The position numbers were made by a program, and so were the translations under genes. This document shows positions 7,200 through 13,707 of a DNA stretch of 30,109 nucleotides, piece after piece. Position 1 is the first letter of the stretch. Each line of letters starts with the position of its first letter. The notes under the pieces were generated by a model. That model was not told where the DNA came from, did no database searches, and worked only from the letters and a program-made list of their open reading frames with translations. Source of the DNA: a virus; IMG/VR virus record IMGVR_UViG_3300044981_000197, positions 1 through 30,109 of that record. One strand, given 5' to 3'.

Positions 7200-7375
7200 C
7201 ACTCAGCCGCTTTCAAGATTTTCTTGACCACTTCGAAGGTGATGACGATGCGACCTGTGTGCGGATCGTGAGCAATCAAAAGGTCGTTTTCGATGAGGAC
7301 CAGATCGTGCTTTTCGACATGAACGCGAATGTGCGCGTCCAACGTCTTGGCGAATTGCTTGATCGGGTCCGTCAT
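7199..7375 (-). CDS. Hypothetical 58-aa protein
   Basis: Starts at ATG 7375, directly after the TGA of the winged-helix gene (TGAATG), and its TGA overlaps the ATG of the nuclease gene. The product has an N-terminal helix (DPIKQFAKTLDAHIRVHVEK), two likely strands (DLVLIENDLLIAHD, TGRIVITFEVV) and a Lys-rich end. The exact fit between neighbouring start and stop codons supports it as real. No family recognised. Confidence 0.6.
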   Translation of the reverse strand: MTDPIKQFAKTLDAHIRVHVEKHDLVLIENDLLIAHDPHTGRIVITFEVVKKILKAAE

Positions 7376-7774
7376 TCATTCCGCCGCTTGCTGGTGGTTG
7401 CCGACAATGCCGTAGACGCCCTCACGAACGCGTTCGATCTGACCGCTCTTCTGCAGCGCCGCGAGCCCGGTTGAAAGCGAGCCCGGCGATAGGTTGGCGC
7501 GCTCCAGGGCGTCCTTCAGATCCTTGGCGCTGGCTTCACCCTGTTCGCCCAACGTCGCCAGGATGGTGTCGTTGACCTTCGAGCTGCGCACCCGTTTCGG
7601 CTGGGGTGGCCCATGCTCCCGGCGCGGCTTAAGCGACGGGGTGGCGTCGCCCGTCTCCCTGACGACTTTGCTGACGATGACCTGCATCGTGCCAGCGACC
7701 GGCCCGACCTTCTCGATCGTTTCGATGAAGCTCTCCTTGTTCGGGCATTTGAAGGTGATTTCGTACGTGTTCAT
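7376..7774 (-). CDS. Winged-helix protein, paralogue of the gene at 4902-5291
   Basis: 132 aa from ATG 7774 (MNTYEITFKCPN). An N-terminal beta/alpha part (residues 1-45) is followed by a basic linker (KPRREHGPPQPKRVRSSK) and a winged helix (VNDTILATLGEQGEASAKDL, GSLSTGLAALQKSGQIERV, EGVYGIVG). The helix-turn-helix with wing matches the 4902-5291 protein in order and in key residues. It probably binds DNA, or single-stranded DNA as some winged-helix phage proteins do. It overlaps the upstream gene by 4 nt. Confidence 0.7.
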   Translation of the reverse strand: MNTYEITFKCPNKESFIETIEKVGPVAGTMQVIVSKVVRETGDATPSLKPRREHGPPQPKRVRSSKVNDTILATLGEQGEASAKDLKDALERANLSPGSLSTGLAALQKSGQIERVREGVYGIVGNHQQAAE

Positions 7775-7980
7775 TTCAGTTCCTTGTTGAGCACCTCTAA
7801 TTGCGAGCCGTAGATCTCCAGAGCGCACCGCATGGCCCGGCTGGCCATCTTCAGGTGAACCCCTTGCTTTAGCATGTCGTCGGTGTTGAGCACATGATCG
7901 AGATGCTCAATCACGATCTCCACCACCTCGCCCAGCGTGATGGCGTAGGGGTAGCTCAAAGCTTCATCAGACTCGCCCAT
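7771..7980 (-). CDS. Hypothetical small protein
   Basis: 69 aa (MGESDEALSYPYAITLGEVV start). Two amphipathic helices (VVEIVIEHLDHVLNTDDML, LKMASRAMRCALEIYGSQLE) and a basic end. It overlaps the gene before by 25 nt and the gene after by 4 nt. No family recognised. Confidence 0.6.
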   Translation of the reverse strand: MGESDEALSYPYAITLGEVVEIVIEHLDHVLNTDDMLKQGVHLKMASRAMRCALEIYGSQLEVLNKELK

Positions 7981-8345
7981 GCATCTCTGTGCGCCTCCCC
8001 GAGGCTGTAGAACCGGCCCGAAAAGTCCCGCAGAGGATCGCCGACGCCAATGCGCAGCCAGCCATAATCCTGGGTGCTCTTGTATTCAAACAAAACAATT
8101 CTGTAAGCCTTGTTTTTGTGGGTGACGACATGGCTGCGGTTGCCATTGGCGGTTCGGCTCCAGTTGCTGAGGTCCATGAAGGTGTAGCGTTCGTAGTCGA
8201 ACGAGGGCTGGAGCCCAGGATTGCGCTTGTTCGGTCGCGGCTCCGGCGGCAGGAGTTTGCGCGCCATCTCCCGCATATACGGGTTGGCGCGCGGATCCTC
8301 GGCTAGGGCGCGGATCTTCTCCAGCTTGGTGCGCCGATCAGTCAA
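7956..8345 (-). CDS. Hypothetical protein with DUF2786-like N-terminus
   Basis: 129 aa if translation starts at TTG 8345, which is backed by AAGGGG about 7 nt upstream; no ATG follows until residue 24. The first 30 residues (KLEKIRALAEDPRANPYMRE, MARKLLPPEP) resemble the N-terminal helices of DUF2786-type phage proteins. The rest is a beta-rich domain (RSHVVTHKNKAYRIVLFEYK, YGWLRIGVGDP, SGRFYSLGEAHRDAWASL). The function is not known; the weak start codon implies low expression. Confidence 0.6.
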   Translation of the reverse strand: MTDRRTKLEKIRALAEDPRANPYMREMARKLLPPEPRPNKRNPGLQPSFDYERYTFMDLSNWSRTANGNRSHVVTHKNKAYRIVLFEYKSTQDYGWLRIGVGDPLRDFSGRFYSLGEAHRDAWASLMKL

Positions 8346-8592
8346 GCCCGGCCCCTTTGCGCATGCAGATCCGCTGCATCAGGTAGAGCAGCGCCGTGGT
8401 CGGATCGGACGCCATCGTCTGCTTGCCAAACATGCCGTAGGCGATGCGGGTGGCGATCGACAGGCGCAGGACGTTGCGACCGCGCTCGTCGTAATAGGCC
8501 CCGAGCGCCTGGGTGGCCATGTCTTCGGCCTCCTTCCACGTCTCGGGCACTTCGATCAGCTGCTTGTTTTTGCCGATGTTGACGAACTTCAT
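8338..8592 (-). CDS. Hypothetical small protein
   Basis: 84 aa from ATG 8592, overlapping the zinc-motif gene upstream as ATGA. It has an N-terminal strand (KFVNIGKNKQLIEVPE) and then helices (TWKEAEDMATQALGAYYDER, TTALLYLMQRICMRKG). No family recognised. Confidence 0.6.
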   Translation of the reverse strand: MKFVNIGKNKQLIEVPETWKEAEDMATQALGAYYDERGRNVLRLSIATRIAYGMFGKQTMASDPTTALLYLMQRICMRKGAGLD

Positions 8593-8756
8593 ACCCAGCC
8601 GCCCTGCCCGAGCTGGGGCAAAAGGCGCGCGATGCAAACCGCGCAGAGGCGTTTGTCTTCATCACCCTCGACCGTGGCGACGCGCACCACGCGGACGTCT
8701 TCGTTTGGGCATGGCTCACACTGAGGCCGGGTGAACCCCTCGCATTTATTCTCCAT
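8589..8756 (-). CDS. Cys-rich 55-aa protein, probable zinc finger
   Basis: ATG 8756 overlaps the end of the upstream gene by 11 nt; its TGA overlaps the next ATG. The product MENKCEGFTRPQCEPCPNED has Cys at 5, 13 and 16 and a second pair CAVC at 38-41, giving four or five possible zinc ligands in 55 residues. A short helix follows (IARLLPQLGQGG). It is one of three Cys-pair microproteins in this operon. Function unknown. Confidence 0.6.
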   Translation of the reverse strand: MENKCEGFTRPQCEPCPNEDVRVVRVATVEGDEDKRLCAVCIARLLPQLGQGGWV

Positions 8757-8946
8757 CGTCGTGCTCCTCGAAAACGAACTGCCGAACTTCGCAGCCGCAG
8801 CGGCGCGCCATCAAAGCGAGGATTTCGATCGTCCGCTCTTTCCGCTCCTTGGCGCTAAGTTCAAGAAAGGACGAGATCAGACTGAGCTGGATCATCTCGT
8901 AATTGACCAGCGCCGTGACGCGCACGTAGTTGTCAATGGTCAGCAT
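8746..8946 (-). CDS. Hypothetical 66-aa helical protein
   Basis: Starts at ATG 8946, preceded by GGGGGAA at ideal spacing. All helical: YVRVTALVNYEMIQLSLISS and LELSAKERKERTIEILALMA, then RRCGCEVRQFVFEEHDD. It is the first gene after the structured spacer that follows the SSB-like gene, so it could be under RNA-level control. No family recognised. Confidence 0.6.
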   Translation of the reverse strand: MLTIDNYVRVTALVNYEMIQLSLISSFLELSAKERKERTIEILALMARRCGCEVRQFVFEEHDDGE

Positions 8947-8961
8947 ATTTCCCCCTTTTGC

Positions 8962-9032
8962 GAAGAGGCCCACCCAGCAATCGGGGGGCGATTGATGTGG
9001 GCGGACCTCTTCTACCCCTGATGACGCAGGGG
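8962..9032 (-). ncRNA. Structured intergenic RNA: one branched stem and a second hairpin
   Basis: Between the SSB-like stop and the next Shine-Dalgarno lie nested perfect stems: GAAGAGG/CCTCTTC (8962-8968 with 9006-9012), CCCAC/GTGGG (8969-8973 with 8997-9001) and CAATCG/CGATTG (8978-8983 with 8989-8994) around a loop of five Gs. A separate hairpin CCCCTG/CAGGGG spans 9015-9032. There is no U-run, so this is more likely an mRNA processing, stabilising or attenuating element than a simple terminator. Confidence 0.55.
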
Positions 9033-9036
9033 GTTC

Positions 9037-9978
9037 CTAGAACGGGATGTCGTCCTGGTCGTGCGCTGGCGCCTGGGTGGTGTTCGCGTACCGGCCCGCA
9101 GGCGGTTTGTCGGCGTTGATCGTCTCGGCCTCGGCCTCGAAGTCGGTGACGAAGCCGCTCTTGGCGTACTGGTCATACAAGGCCTTCGCCTCGATCCCCT
9201 CCGCTTCCGTCTGCAGATTGCCCAGATATTGATATTCGTAGGTGTAGTAGGGGTCGCCGGTTGGCCCGGTCTTGCGCTGGCTGACGATCTTGTAGCGTTG
9301 GAAATACTGATCAACCCCCATCGCTCGGGCGGTGGAGATGAAGTTCTGGGTCGGCCCAATGCCCGTCCTGGCGTTGGTGAACACGCACAATTGCTTCTTG
9401 CCGTTGGGCAGGTCGATCAGCCACAGCACGTCATAGGTCAGCGTGGCCGCGGGTTTGGAGTTCGGATTGTCGTCTTGGCTCGACCCAAACTTATGCATCT
9501 TGTTCTCAAACACCGTGGACTTGACGTGCCACTTGTAGACGCGCGGATTGCCGGGGAACCGGACCTCGAAAACTTGGTTCGGCACATCCCAATGGATGCC
9601 GTCCGAGGCGGTCGCCAGCGGCCCCTTCTGGCCGCCATCGCCGGGGAGGCCTTTCGGCGCCCAGAGCTGGTAGCTCTTGCGCAGGAAGATCGGCGTCCCG
9701 CTGACCGAGGGGCCGAAATCCATGTTCAGGATCGTCATCCAGAAGTTGCCGACCTGGGCCCCTGGCGTGCGGTCCATGATCTCCGGCGACTGGCCGGCCA
9801 GGATCTTAAGCCGCGGCGGCTTGAGATCGCTCTGGTCGATGTTGCCCATCGACGCGCCGGTCGAGGCTTTGCGCATCCAGTCCGGGACGGCTGCGCTTTC
9901 GGTCTTGGTGAGTTCGGTGGTCACGATGTACATTCCTTTCGCTTGGTTCCAGCGATAGCGGGGCTTTTCGTAATTCAT
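9037..9978 (-). CDS. Single-stranded DNA-binding-like protein with SSB-type acidic tip
   Basis: 313 aa from ATG 9978, which overlaps the stop of the HNH gene (ATGA); a second ATG at 9933 has AAGGA directly abutting it and is less likely. The last residues, HDQDDIPF, match the bacterial SSB C-terminal tip (DDDIPF) that docks partner proteins. The tip follows a low-complexity linker (NADKPPAGRYANTTQAPA), again as in SSB. The large N-terminal domain (about residues 45-270) has alternating strands (KWHVKSTVFENKMHKFG, LTYDVLWLIDLPNGKKQLCV) and is longer than a standard OB fold. A phage SSB or replication accessory factor is the best reading. Confidence 0.65.
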   Translation of the reverse strand: MNYEKPRYRWNQAKGMYIVTTELTKTESAAVPDWMRKASTGASMGNIDQSDLKPPRLKILAGQSPEIMDRTPGAQVGNFWMTILNMDFGPSVSGTPIFLRKSYQLWAPKGLPGDGGQKGPLATASDGIHWDVPNQVFEVRFPGNPRVYKWHVKSTVFENKMHKFGSSQDDNPNSKPAATLTYDVLWLIDLPNGKKQLCVFTNARTGIGPTQNFISTARAMGVDQYFQRYKIVSQRKTGPTGDPYYTYEYQYLGNLQTEAEGIEAKALYDQYAKSGFVTDFEAEAETINADKPPAGRYANTTQAPAHDQDDIPF

Positions 9979-10355
9979 TTTCGATGTTCTAAAGTGTGGC
10001 AAGCGCGACAAAGCCACTCGACTTCAAGCGGCTTCGAATAGTCGGCGTGATGACCATCGATAATGCCTCCATCACCACAACGTGAACAGACTTCAGGTTT
10101 GATGATGTAGCCCAATCGAACAGCGTTAGTGAGAGCTGTGTTGGCTTTATATCGTTCAGGATTGCGCCCACGCTGAACTCTGGTGTGCTTAGTCTTGGCT
10201 TTCTTTCCAGCCTCAGTTTTCCCGTACTCAGCGCGCAGGGCGACGTTCTTAGGGAGCATACCTCGCGCCTTTTCATAGGCGCGGATCCTCTCTTTGTTGG
10301 CGGCCCGCCAAGCTCGATTGTAAGCAACGACGTCATCTCTATTCTTCCAATCCAT
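9975..10355 (-). CDS. HNH homing endonuclease
   Basis: 126 aa from ATG 10355 (TAATG with the upstream stop). The N-terminal part is basic (RDDVVAYNRAWRAANKERIR, KKAKTKHTRVQRGRNPERYK). The HNH domain is near the C-terminus: CSRCG, IDGHHADYSKPLEV, EWLCRACHTLEH, with a zinc Cys pair before and after and the catalytic His pair in DGHHADY. This arrangement is very common in free-standing phage homing endonucleases, which cut the equivalent locus in related phages and spread by repair. It is more AT-rich than its neighbours and sits between two genes that were probably adjacent before. Confidence 0.88.
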   Translation of the reverse strand: MDWKNRDDVVAYNRAWRAANKERIRAYEKARGMLPKNVALRAEYGKTEAGKKAKTKHTRVQRGRNPERYKANTALTNAVRLGYIIKPEVCSRCGDGGIIDGHHADYSKPLEVEWLCRACHTLEHRK

Positions 10356-10843
10356 TATGATTTTGTAATAGAGACGTAAGGCGTCGGCGTGACTTTGAAG
10401 ATTTCGCTCGGCAACGGTCGCTTGGCGAGCGCCTCGTCCTTGGCGAAAGCCCCCAACGTCTGGGCGTTGACCGTCTCGATGATCAGCCCTTCGTTGCCGG
10501 TCTTCTTCAACCATTCGAAGGCCTTGCTCTTGTCGAGCATCGAGGCCGACCAGCGGTCGTTGATGCTGACCCGGCCCACGTCGGTGACGTTGATCGTCTT
10601 GACGCCCTGGTTTTCAAACAGGCCGGGGATCATCTCCTGCGACATAGTGTCGACAAGCGACTGGAGCGCGCTCATCCGCATTGCGAGCTTTTTGACCGTG
10701 TCGCGCAGCTCGGCGAAGTAGGTGACGGCGTCGGGGATGTTCTTGTTCTCGATCGAGATGTTGGCGTCACGCGTGGCGCGCTCCAGCAACGAGTCGAGTT
10801 TCTGGCCAGCGTACGTGGCCGCAGTCTGGGTATCGAATTGCAT
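10355..10843 (-). CDS. Hypothetical phage early protein, possible SSB partner
   Basis: 162 aa (MQFDTQTAATYAGQKLDSLL start). N-terminal helices (TYFAELRDTVKKLAMRMSAL) form a probable coiled coil. A short beta segment follows (GVKTINVTDVGRVSINDRWS), then a helical region (SKAFEWLKKTGNEGLIIETV) and a last strand (IFKVTPTPYVSITKS). This layout, a coiled coil then GxxTxxxxxGxxS and a C-terminal VTxxxYVSI strand, is familiar from phage proteins of unknown role encoded beside SSB genes. It is the first gene of the leftward operon. Confidence 0.6.
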   Translation of the reverse strand: MQFDTQTAATYAGQKLDSLLERATRDANISIENKNIPDAVTYFAELRDTVKKLAMRMSALQSLVDTMSQEMIPGLFENQGVKTINVTDVGRVSINDRWSASMLDKSKAFEWLKKTGNEGLIIETVNAQTLGAFAKDEALAKRPLPSEIFKVTPTPYVSITKS

Positions 10844-10986
10844 CTGCTTATCCTCTGGTTAAGACCACACAGGGGCCTTGTTCCCAGAGCTATTAGGACT
10901 GTGTGGGACTGTCAAGTGGAAAGCTTGCCAAGATTGTCGTTTTGTGGTCCCATCAACAGGCGGGGCCCCCGCAGCTGGGAGATCTC
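10844..10986. promoter_or_regulatory. Divergent control region with AGTCC boxes
   Basis: The 143-bp gap separates the leftward operon from a rightward gene. It contains TAGGACT (10894-10900) and GGGACT (10905-10910), matching boxes found at 19269, 21307 and 23440. A minus-strand TTGACA (10910-10915) is followed by TAATAG only 14 nt on, so a canonical sigma70 spacing is not met and the promoter may need an activator. GCGGGG/CCCCGC (10960-10972) forms a 6-bp stem with a 1-base centre before the Shine-Dalgarno of the rightward gene. Confidence 0.5.
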
Positions 10987-11406
10987 ATGTCGGTTCTAAC
11001 CACCCTCGCGCTTATGACTTCCGCCGTCGTCGCCAAGCTTCGCGAACCGCCGGTCGACGTCGAGATCACCCGTCTCCAAGCGAAGGTCGATGATCTCAAT
11101 CGCCAGCTGACGAATTTCGAGCGGGATCTCGCAATAGCGCGTCTTCAGGCCGACCGCTGGCGCGCGTTGGTCGAACGGCGCGAAGAGCAGCGCGTTTCGG
11201 AGGAAATGTTGCGCGCCCAGACGCAGACGCAGCAACTGATGGCGATGGCGTACCAGCAGCAAGCCAACATAAACGCGCAGCAAGCCCAACAGGGTCAAGC
11301 CCTTGCGCAGCAGAACTACTTTCAAGGCAACCTTGGCTCGCAAGCCCAGGCGCTTGAGTGGTGCAATTGCGTCCCGGCGCGGCACGATATGTTCAGGCTC
11401 GGCTGA
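10987..11406 (+). CDS. Coiled-coil protein on the opposite strand
   Basis: 139 aa from ATG 10987 with GGGAG at 5-6 nt spacing. A short hydrophobic N-terminus (VLTTLALMTSAVVAKL) is followed by a long coiled coil (ITRLQAKVDDLNRQLTNFER and onward), a Gln-rich stretch (QQQANINAQQAQQGQALAQQ), and a Cys-containing end (WCNCVPARHDMFRLG). It is the only rightward gene between 2.5 and 23.8 kb. Its last 14 nt overlap the end of a leftward gene. The function is not recognised; it may be an anchored rod or scaffold. Confidence 0.65.
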   Translation: MSVLTTLALMTSAVVAKLREPPVDVEITRLQAKVDDLNRQLTNFERDLAIARLQADRWRALVERREEQRVSEEMLRAQTQTQQLMAMAYQQQANINAQQAQQGQALAQQNYFQGNLGSQAQALEWCNCVPARHDMFRLG

Positions 11407-11608
11407 TCGGATCCAGCACCCGGCTGAGCCGCTCGGCGAGCGCGTCCCAACGTCGCGCCGCATCCCGATCGTCCTGGCGGATCGCCCGCATCGCCATCTT
11501 TTCAGCGATGCGCTTCAATGTCGCGACCACCGCTTCCGGCTCGTCGGCCTCGACCAATTCCACAATTTGAAATCTGAGCGCGTCTTTTTCGTGCGCGTTT
11601 AACGCCAC
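11393..11608 (-). CDS. Hypothetical small helical protein
   Basis: 71 aa starting at GTG 11608, which overlaps the end of the Acb2-like gene by 10 nt and has AAGG upstream; another GTG 21 nt earlier is possible. The product is fully helical (DALRFQIVELVEADEPEAVV, ATLKRIAEKMAMRAIRQDDR, WDALAERLSRVLDPI). No family recognised. It is the last gene of this leftward run and converges with the plus-strand gene. Confidence 0.55.
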   Translation of the reverse strand: MALNAHEKDALRFQIVELVEADEPEAVVATLKRIAEKMAMRAIRQDDRDAARRWDALAERLSRVLDPISRA

Positions 11609-11823
11609 GTCGCGGCCTTGACGCTCCACATTTGCGCCGTCTGCGCCTCGGTGATGGCGATCGAGTACATGCGCTTGACTTCGGGGTCTTCTGAGACTTC
11701 GCGCAGCGCATGGCATGAGTCGATGAATGAGGCGGCGCAAGCCTTCAACTCGTCGACCGCGGAGGATCCGCTCGGGTTGAAGGAATAGCCGACCGCGCGT
11801 TCGCCGAAAGTTTGATCCGTCAT
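11599..11823 (-). CDS. acb2: Acb2/Tad1-type cyclic-nucleotide sponge (anti-CBASS)
   Basis: 74 aa from ATG 11823 with GGAGGA at 8-nt spacing and ATGA overlap with the upstream gene. Residues TFGERAVGYSFNPSG (5-19) and AITEAQTAQMWSVKAATW (56-73) match the hallmark ends of the Acb2 hairpin domain: FNPSG near the start, two long helices, and an AQMWxVKAxT motif at the C-terminus. In that family the small helical protein forms a hexamer that binds cyclic di- and trinucleotides and so starves CBASS effectors; related domains also bind Thoeris signals. It would act in the host cytoplasm. The family call rests on recalled motifs. Confidence 0.75.
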   Translation of the reverse strand: MTDQTFGERAVGYSFNPSGSSAVDELKACAASFIDSCHALREVSEDPEVKRMYSIAITEAQTAQMWSVKAATWR

Positions 11824-12014
11824 GGGGCGGTCCTCCGGCGCTCAGCCTGGGACATCTTGCCGCGTTTGACGCCTTTGGCGGTCGGCTTGTTCGATCCAGG
11901 CTTGAGCGAACCACTCTTCTGCAGCGCGGAAGTACCGATGGCGTAGGCGCTCGACGTGCCCCAGCCCTTTTTCTTCAGCTGCTTGACCGCCTCGTCGAGG
12001 ATTGCTGGGCACAT
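11820..12014 (-). CDS. Small basic protein, common in phages, unknown role
   Basis: 64 aa from ATG 12014; a GTG one codon earlier is also possible, but the ATG overlaps the upstream TGA exactly. It reads CPAILDEAVKQLKKKGWGTS, SAYAIGTSALQKSGSLKPGS, then a basic Lys/Arg end (AKGVKRGKMSQAERRR). Small proteins with this pattern (helix, SAYAIxTSxLQKxGxLK, basic tail) occur in many phages beside structural genes. They may bind nucleic acid. No experimentally defined function is known to me. Confidence 0.6.
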   Translation of the reverse strand: MCPAILDEAVKQLKKKGWGTSSAYAIGTSALQKSGSLKPGSNKPTAKGVKRGKMSQAERRRTAP

Positions 12015-12553
12015 CACGCCACCGCGATTGCGTTGGAGGTTGAGTTGGCCGAACCTGCGCCATTATGCGCGGTCACCCGGCAAGAAACATTCGTTCCCGC
12101 ATCGGCGCCGACCGTCACATAGGTCGCTGCGGTCGCCCCGGCGATGTTCGCCCCGCCGCGCAGCCATTGGTAGGTGTAGGAGGTTGGGCTGTTCTGCCAG
12201 ATCCCAGTGGTGACGCTGAGCGTCGTCGTGCCGGTGGCGAACGGCGCCGTGGTGTTGACCGGCGGCAAGATCGCGCTCAGCGCGTTGTCGATCAAATCAG
12301 CCATCACCGTATTGGCGAGATTGCCCGCCTTGCCGCGGTTGACCAGCAAGAGCACCTCGTTCACGAACGGCGTTTGCCCATTAACGCCGGGGCGAAGGCC
12401 TCTCGGCGCGTTCTGGATCGTCATGTCGCAGGTCGTCGGGTCCGGATTGAGCGCAGCGACAATCGCCTGCAGCTCAGCCCCGATGGAGCCATAGAACGGA
12501 TAAGAGCCAACGATGAGGTTGAGCTTACCGGCGAAAGTGACGGGATCCATCAT
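12014..12553 (-). CDS. Phage protein with C-terminal Ig-like domain
   Basis: 179 aa; the ATG overlaps the stop of the Pro/Gly-rich gene. Residues 1-95 form an uncharacterised domain (AGKLNLIVGSYPFYGSIGAE, PFVNEVLLLVNRGKAGNLA). Residues 96-179 are an Ig-like beta sandwich: SYTYQWLRGGANIAGATAAT, then YVTVGADAGTNVSCRVTAHN and GAGSANSTSNAIAV, with the Trp and Cys typical of the fold core. Ig-like domains of this kind decorate phage capsids, tails and fibres and are thought to bind cell-surface carbohydrates weakly. The gene's place in a leftward block, away from the head genes, makes the virion role uncertain. Confidence 0.7.
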   Translation of the reverse strand: MMDPVTFAGKLNLIVGSYPFYGSIGAELQAIVAALNPDPTTCDMTIQNAPRGLRPGVNGQTPFVNEVLLLVNRGKAGNLANTVMADLIDNALSAILPPVNTTAPFATGTTTLSVTTGIWQNSPTSYTYQWLRGGANIAGATAATYVTVGADAGTNVSCRVTAHNGAGSANSTSNAIAVA

Positions 12554-13707
12554 TGGGTTAATCCTATCGGCGTGAGCGCGTCAGGCCCGTTGTAGCCCGG
12601 CTGCAACCGTCTCGACCAAGCGAGGATGCTCGGGTCCATCGGTCCGGCTCCGGCGGCGTTTTGATGGGCGATGATGCTCGGATCCATCGGTCCTGACGGC
12701 GGCGTCGGTGAAGCCAAGGCGCCCCGCGGGCGAACCGGAGGCACGGCGGGCGCTGGCGAGCCGATCGCCGGAGTTGGAGCTGGAGCCGCGGGCTGACCGC
12801 CGCCAAACAGCCGCGAGAGATCGAGCATGCCCATCTGCGGCGCGCCCTGGCGGCCTTGCGCGCTATTCTGCGGGCTCATGTTGGGCCGACTCGCCGTGAT
12901 CCAGGGATTGTTGCCCAAGTTGACCGAGGCCGGATTGATCCGCCCATTGATCGGCGGCGGGGTGACGCCAGGAGGGGGCGCAACCGGAGCCGCCGCGGGC
13001 GCTGGGCTGGGCGCGCCAGGAGGCGCTGACGCCACGGGCCGCGGTGGAGCGCCCTGGCCGCCGACGTAGGGACCGCCGACGCCGGGCGGCGCGGGTCCAG
13101 GCGTCGGGTTGGTCACCTGCGGCCCCGGCATGCCGCCGACGCCGCTCGGACGCTGGAACCATGCGTTGGTCGGCGCCGCGTCATTGGCGGTCGGAGTCGG
13201 CGCCATCACGCCAGCGCCAGTGATCGCGGCGCGCGCCCAAGGATTGAGATTGCCGCCGCTGAGCCAAGACGGGAAAGCGCCGCCCGCGGCTGCGTCGCCC
13301 ATCGGCTTGCCAGCTTCAAAGGTGTTGTCGGTCGAAGTGCCGCCGGTGAACCGTCCGACCTGTTTGTTCGGGGCGATCGGACGTTGGTTCGGCGGGAAGA
13401 CCTGCGGTCCGGTGGTGTTGAGGCTGGAGCCGCCCATCGCCGGGTAGCCCATCGTTGGCGCGCCCGCGCTCGCCGAGCGGGGCAGGACGCCGCTGCCTGG
13501 CAGCATCGTGCCGCTGGAGCCAGCGCCGGTCGGGGTCAGGCCGCCGCCAGGCGTCGGGGCCCCAGGCGATTGCGGGATGGTGACGCCGGGGGCTGGGCGG
13601 TAGGGCGCGTTCCAGTCGCTGCCGACTTGGTTCGGCGGCCCTATAGTCCCGTCAGGATAGCGGATCCAACCTTGCGGGATCCGCGTCTGCCAAGCGTCAT
13701 CGACCAT
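12550..13707 (-). CDS. Pro/Gly/Ala-rich low-complexity protein
   Basis: 385 aa. Only the N-terminus is ordinary (MVDDAWQTRIPQGWIRYPDG). The rest is dominated by Pro, Gly and Ala with repeats such as GAPTPGGG, PGPAPPGVGGP and VAPPPGVTPPP, and a repeated MDPSI(I/L)A unit near the end (residues 340-370). It is predicted to be largely disordered. It overlaps its downstream neighbour by 4 nt and the upstream gene by 11 nt. Possible roles are a flexible virion linker or scaffold. There is no family assignment. Confidence 0.65.
   Translation of the reverse strand: MVDDAWQTRIPQGWIRYPDGTIGPPNQVGSDWNAPYRPAPGVTIPQSPGAPTPGGGLTPTGAGSSGTMLPGSGVLPRSASAGAPTMGYPAMGGSSLNTTGPQVFPPNQRPIAPNKQVGRFTGGTSTDNTFEAGKPMGDAAAGGAFPSWLSGGNLNPWARAAITGAGVMAPTPTANDAAPTNAWFQRPSGVGGMPGPQVTNPTPGPAPPGVGGPYVGGQGAPPRPVASAPPGAPSPAPAAAPVAPPPGVTPPPINGRINPASVNLGNNPWITASRPNMSPQNSAQGRQGAPQMGMLDLSRLFGGGQPAAPAPTPAIGSPAPAVPPVRPRGALASPTPPSGPMDPSIIAHQNAAGAGPMDPSILAWSRRLQPGYNGPDALTPIGLTQ

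Noticed and set aside
9061-10041. 326-codon open frame on the plus strand
   Set aside because: Exactly antisense to the SSB-like gene, with an Arg/Leu/Val-rich composition typical of reverse frames of GC-rich genes.
10996-11463. 155-codon minus-strand frame opposite the coiled-coil gene
   Set aside because: It overlaps the plus-strand gene, whose ribosome site and coiled-coil pattern are convincing, and it lacks a start signal.
13697-13707. Overlap of two genes as a frameshift signal
   Set aside because: It is a simple 11-nt start/stop overlap; no slippery heptamer is visible.
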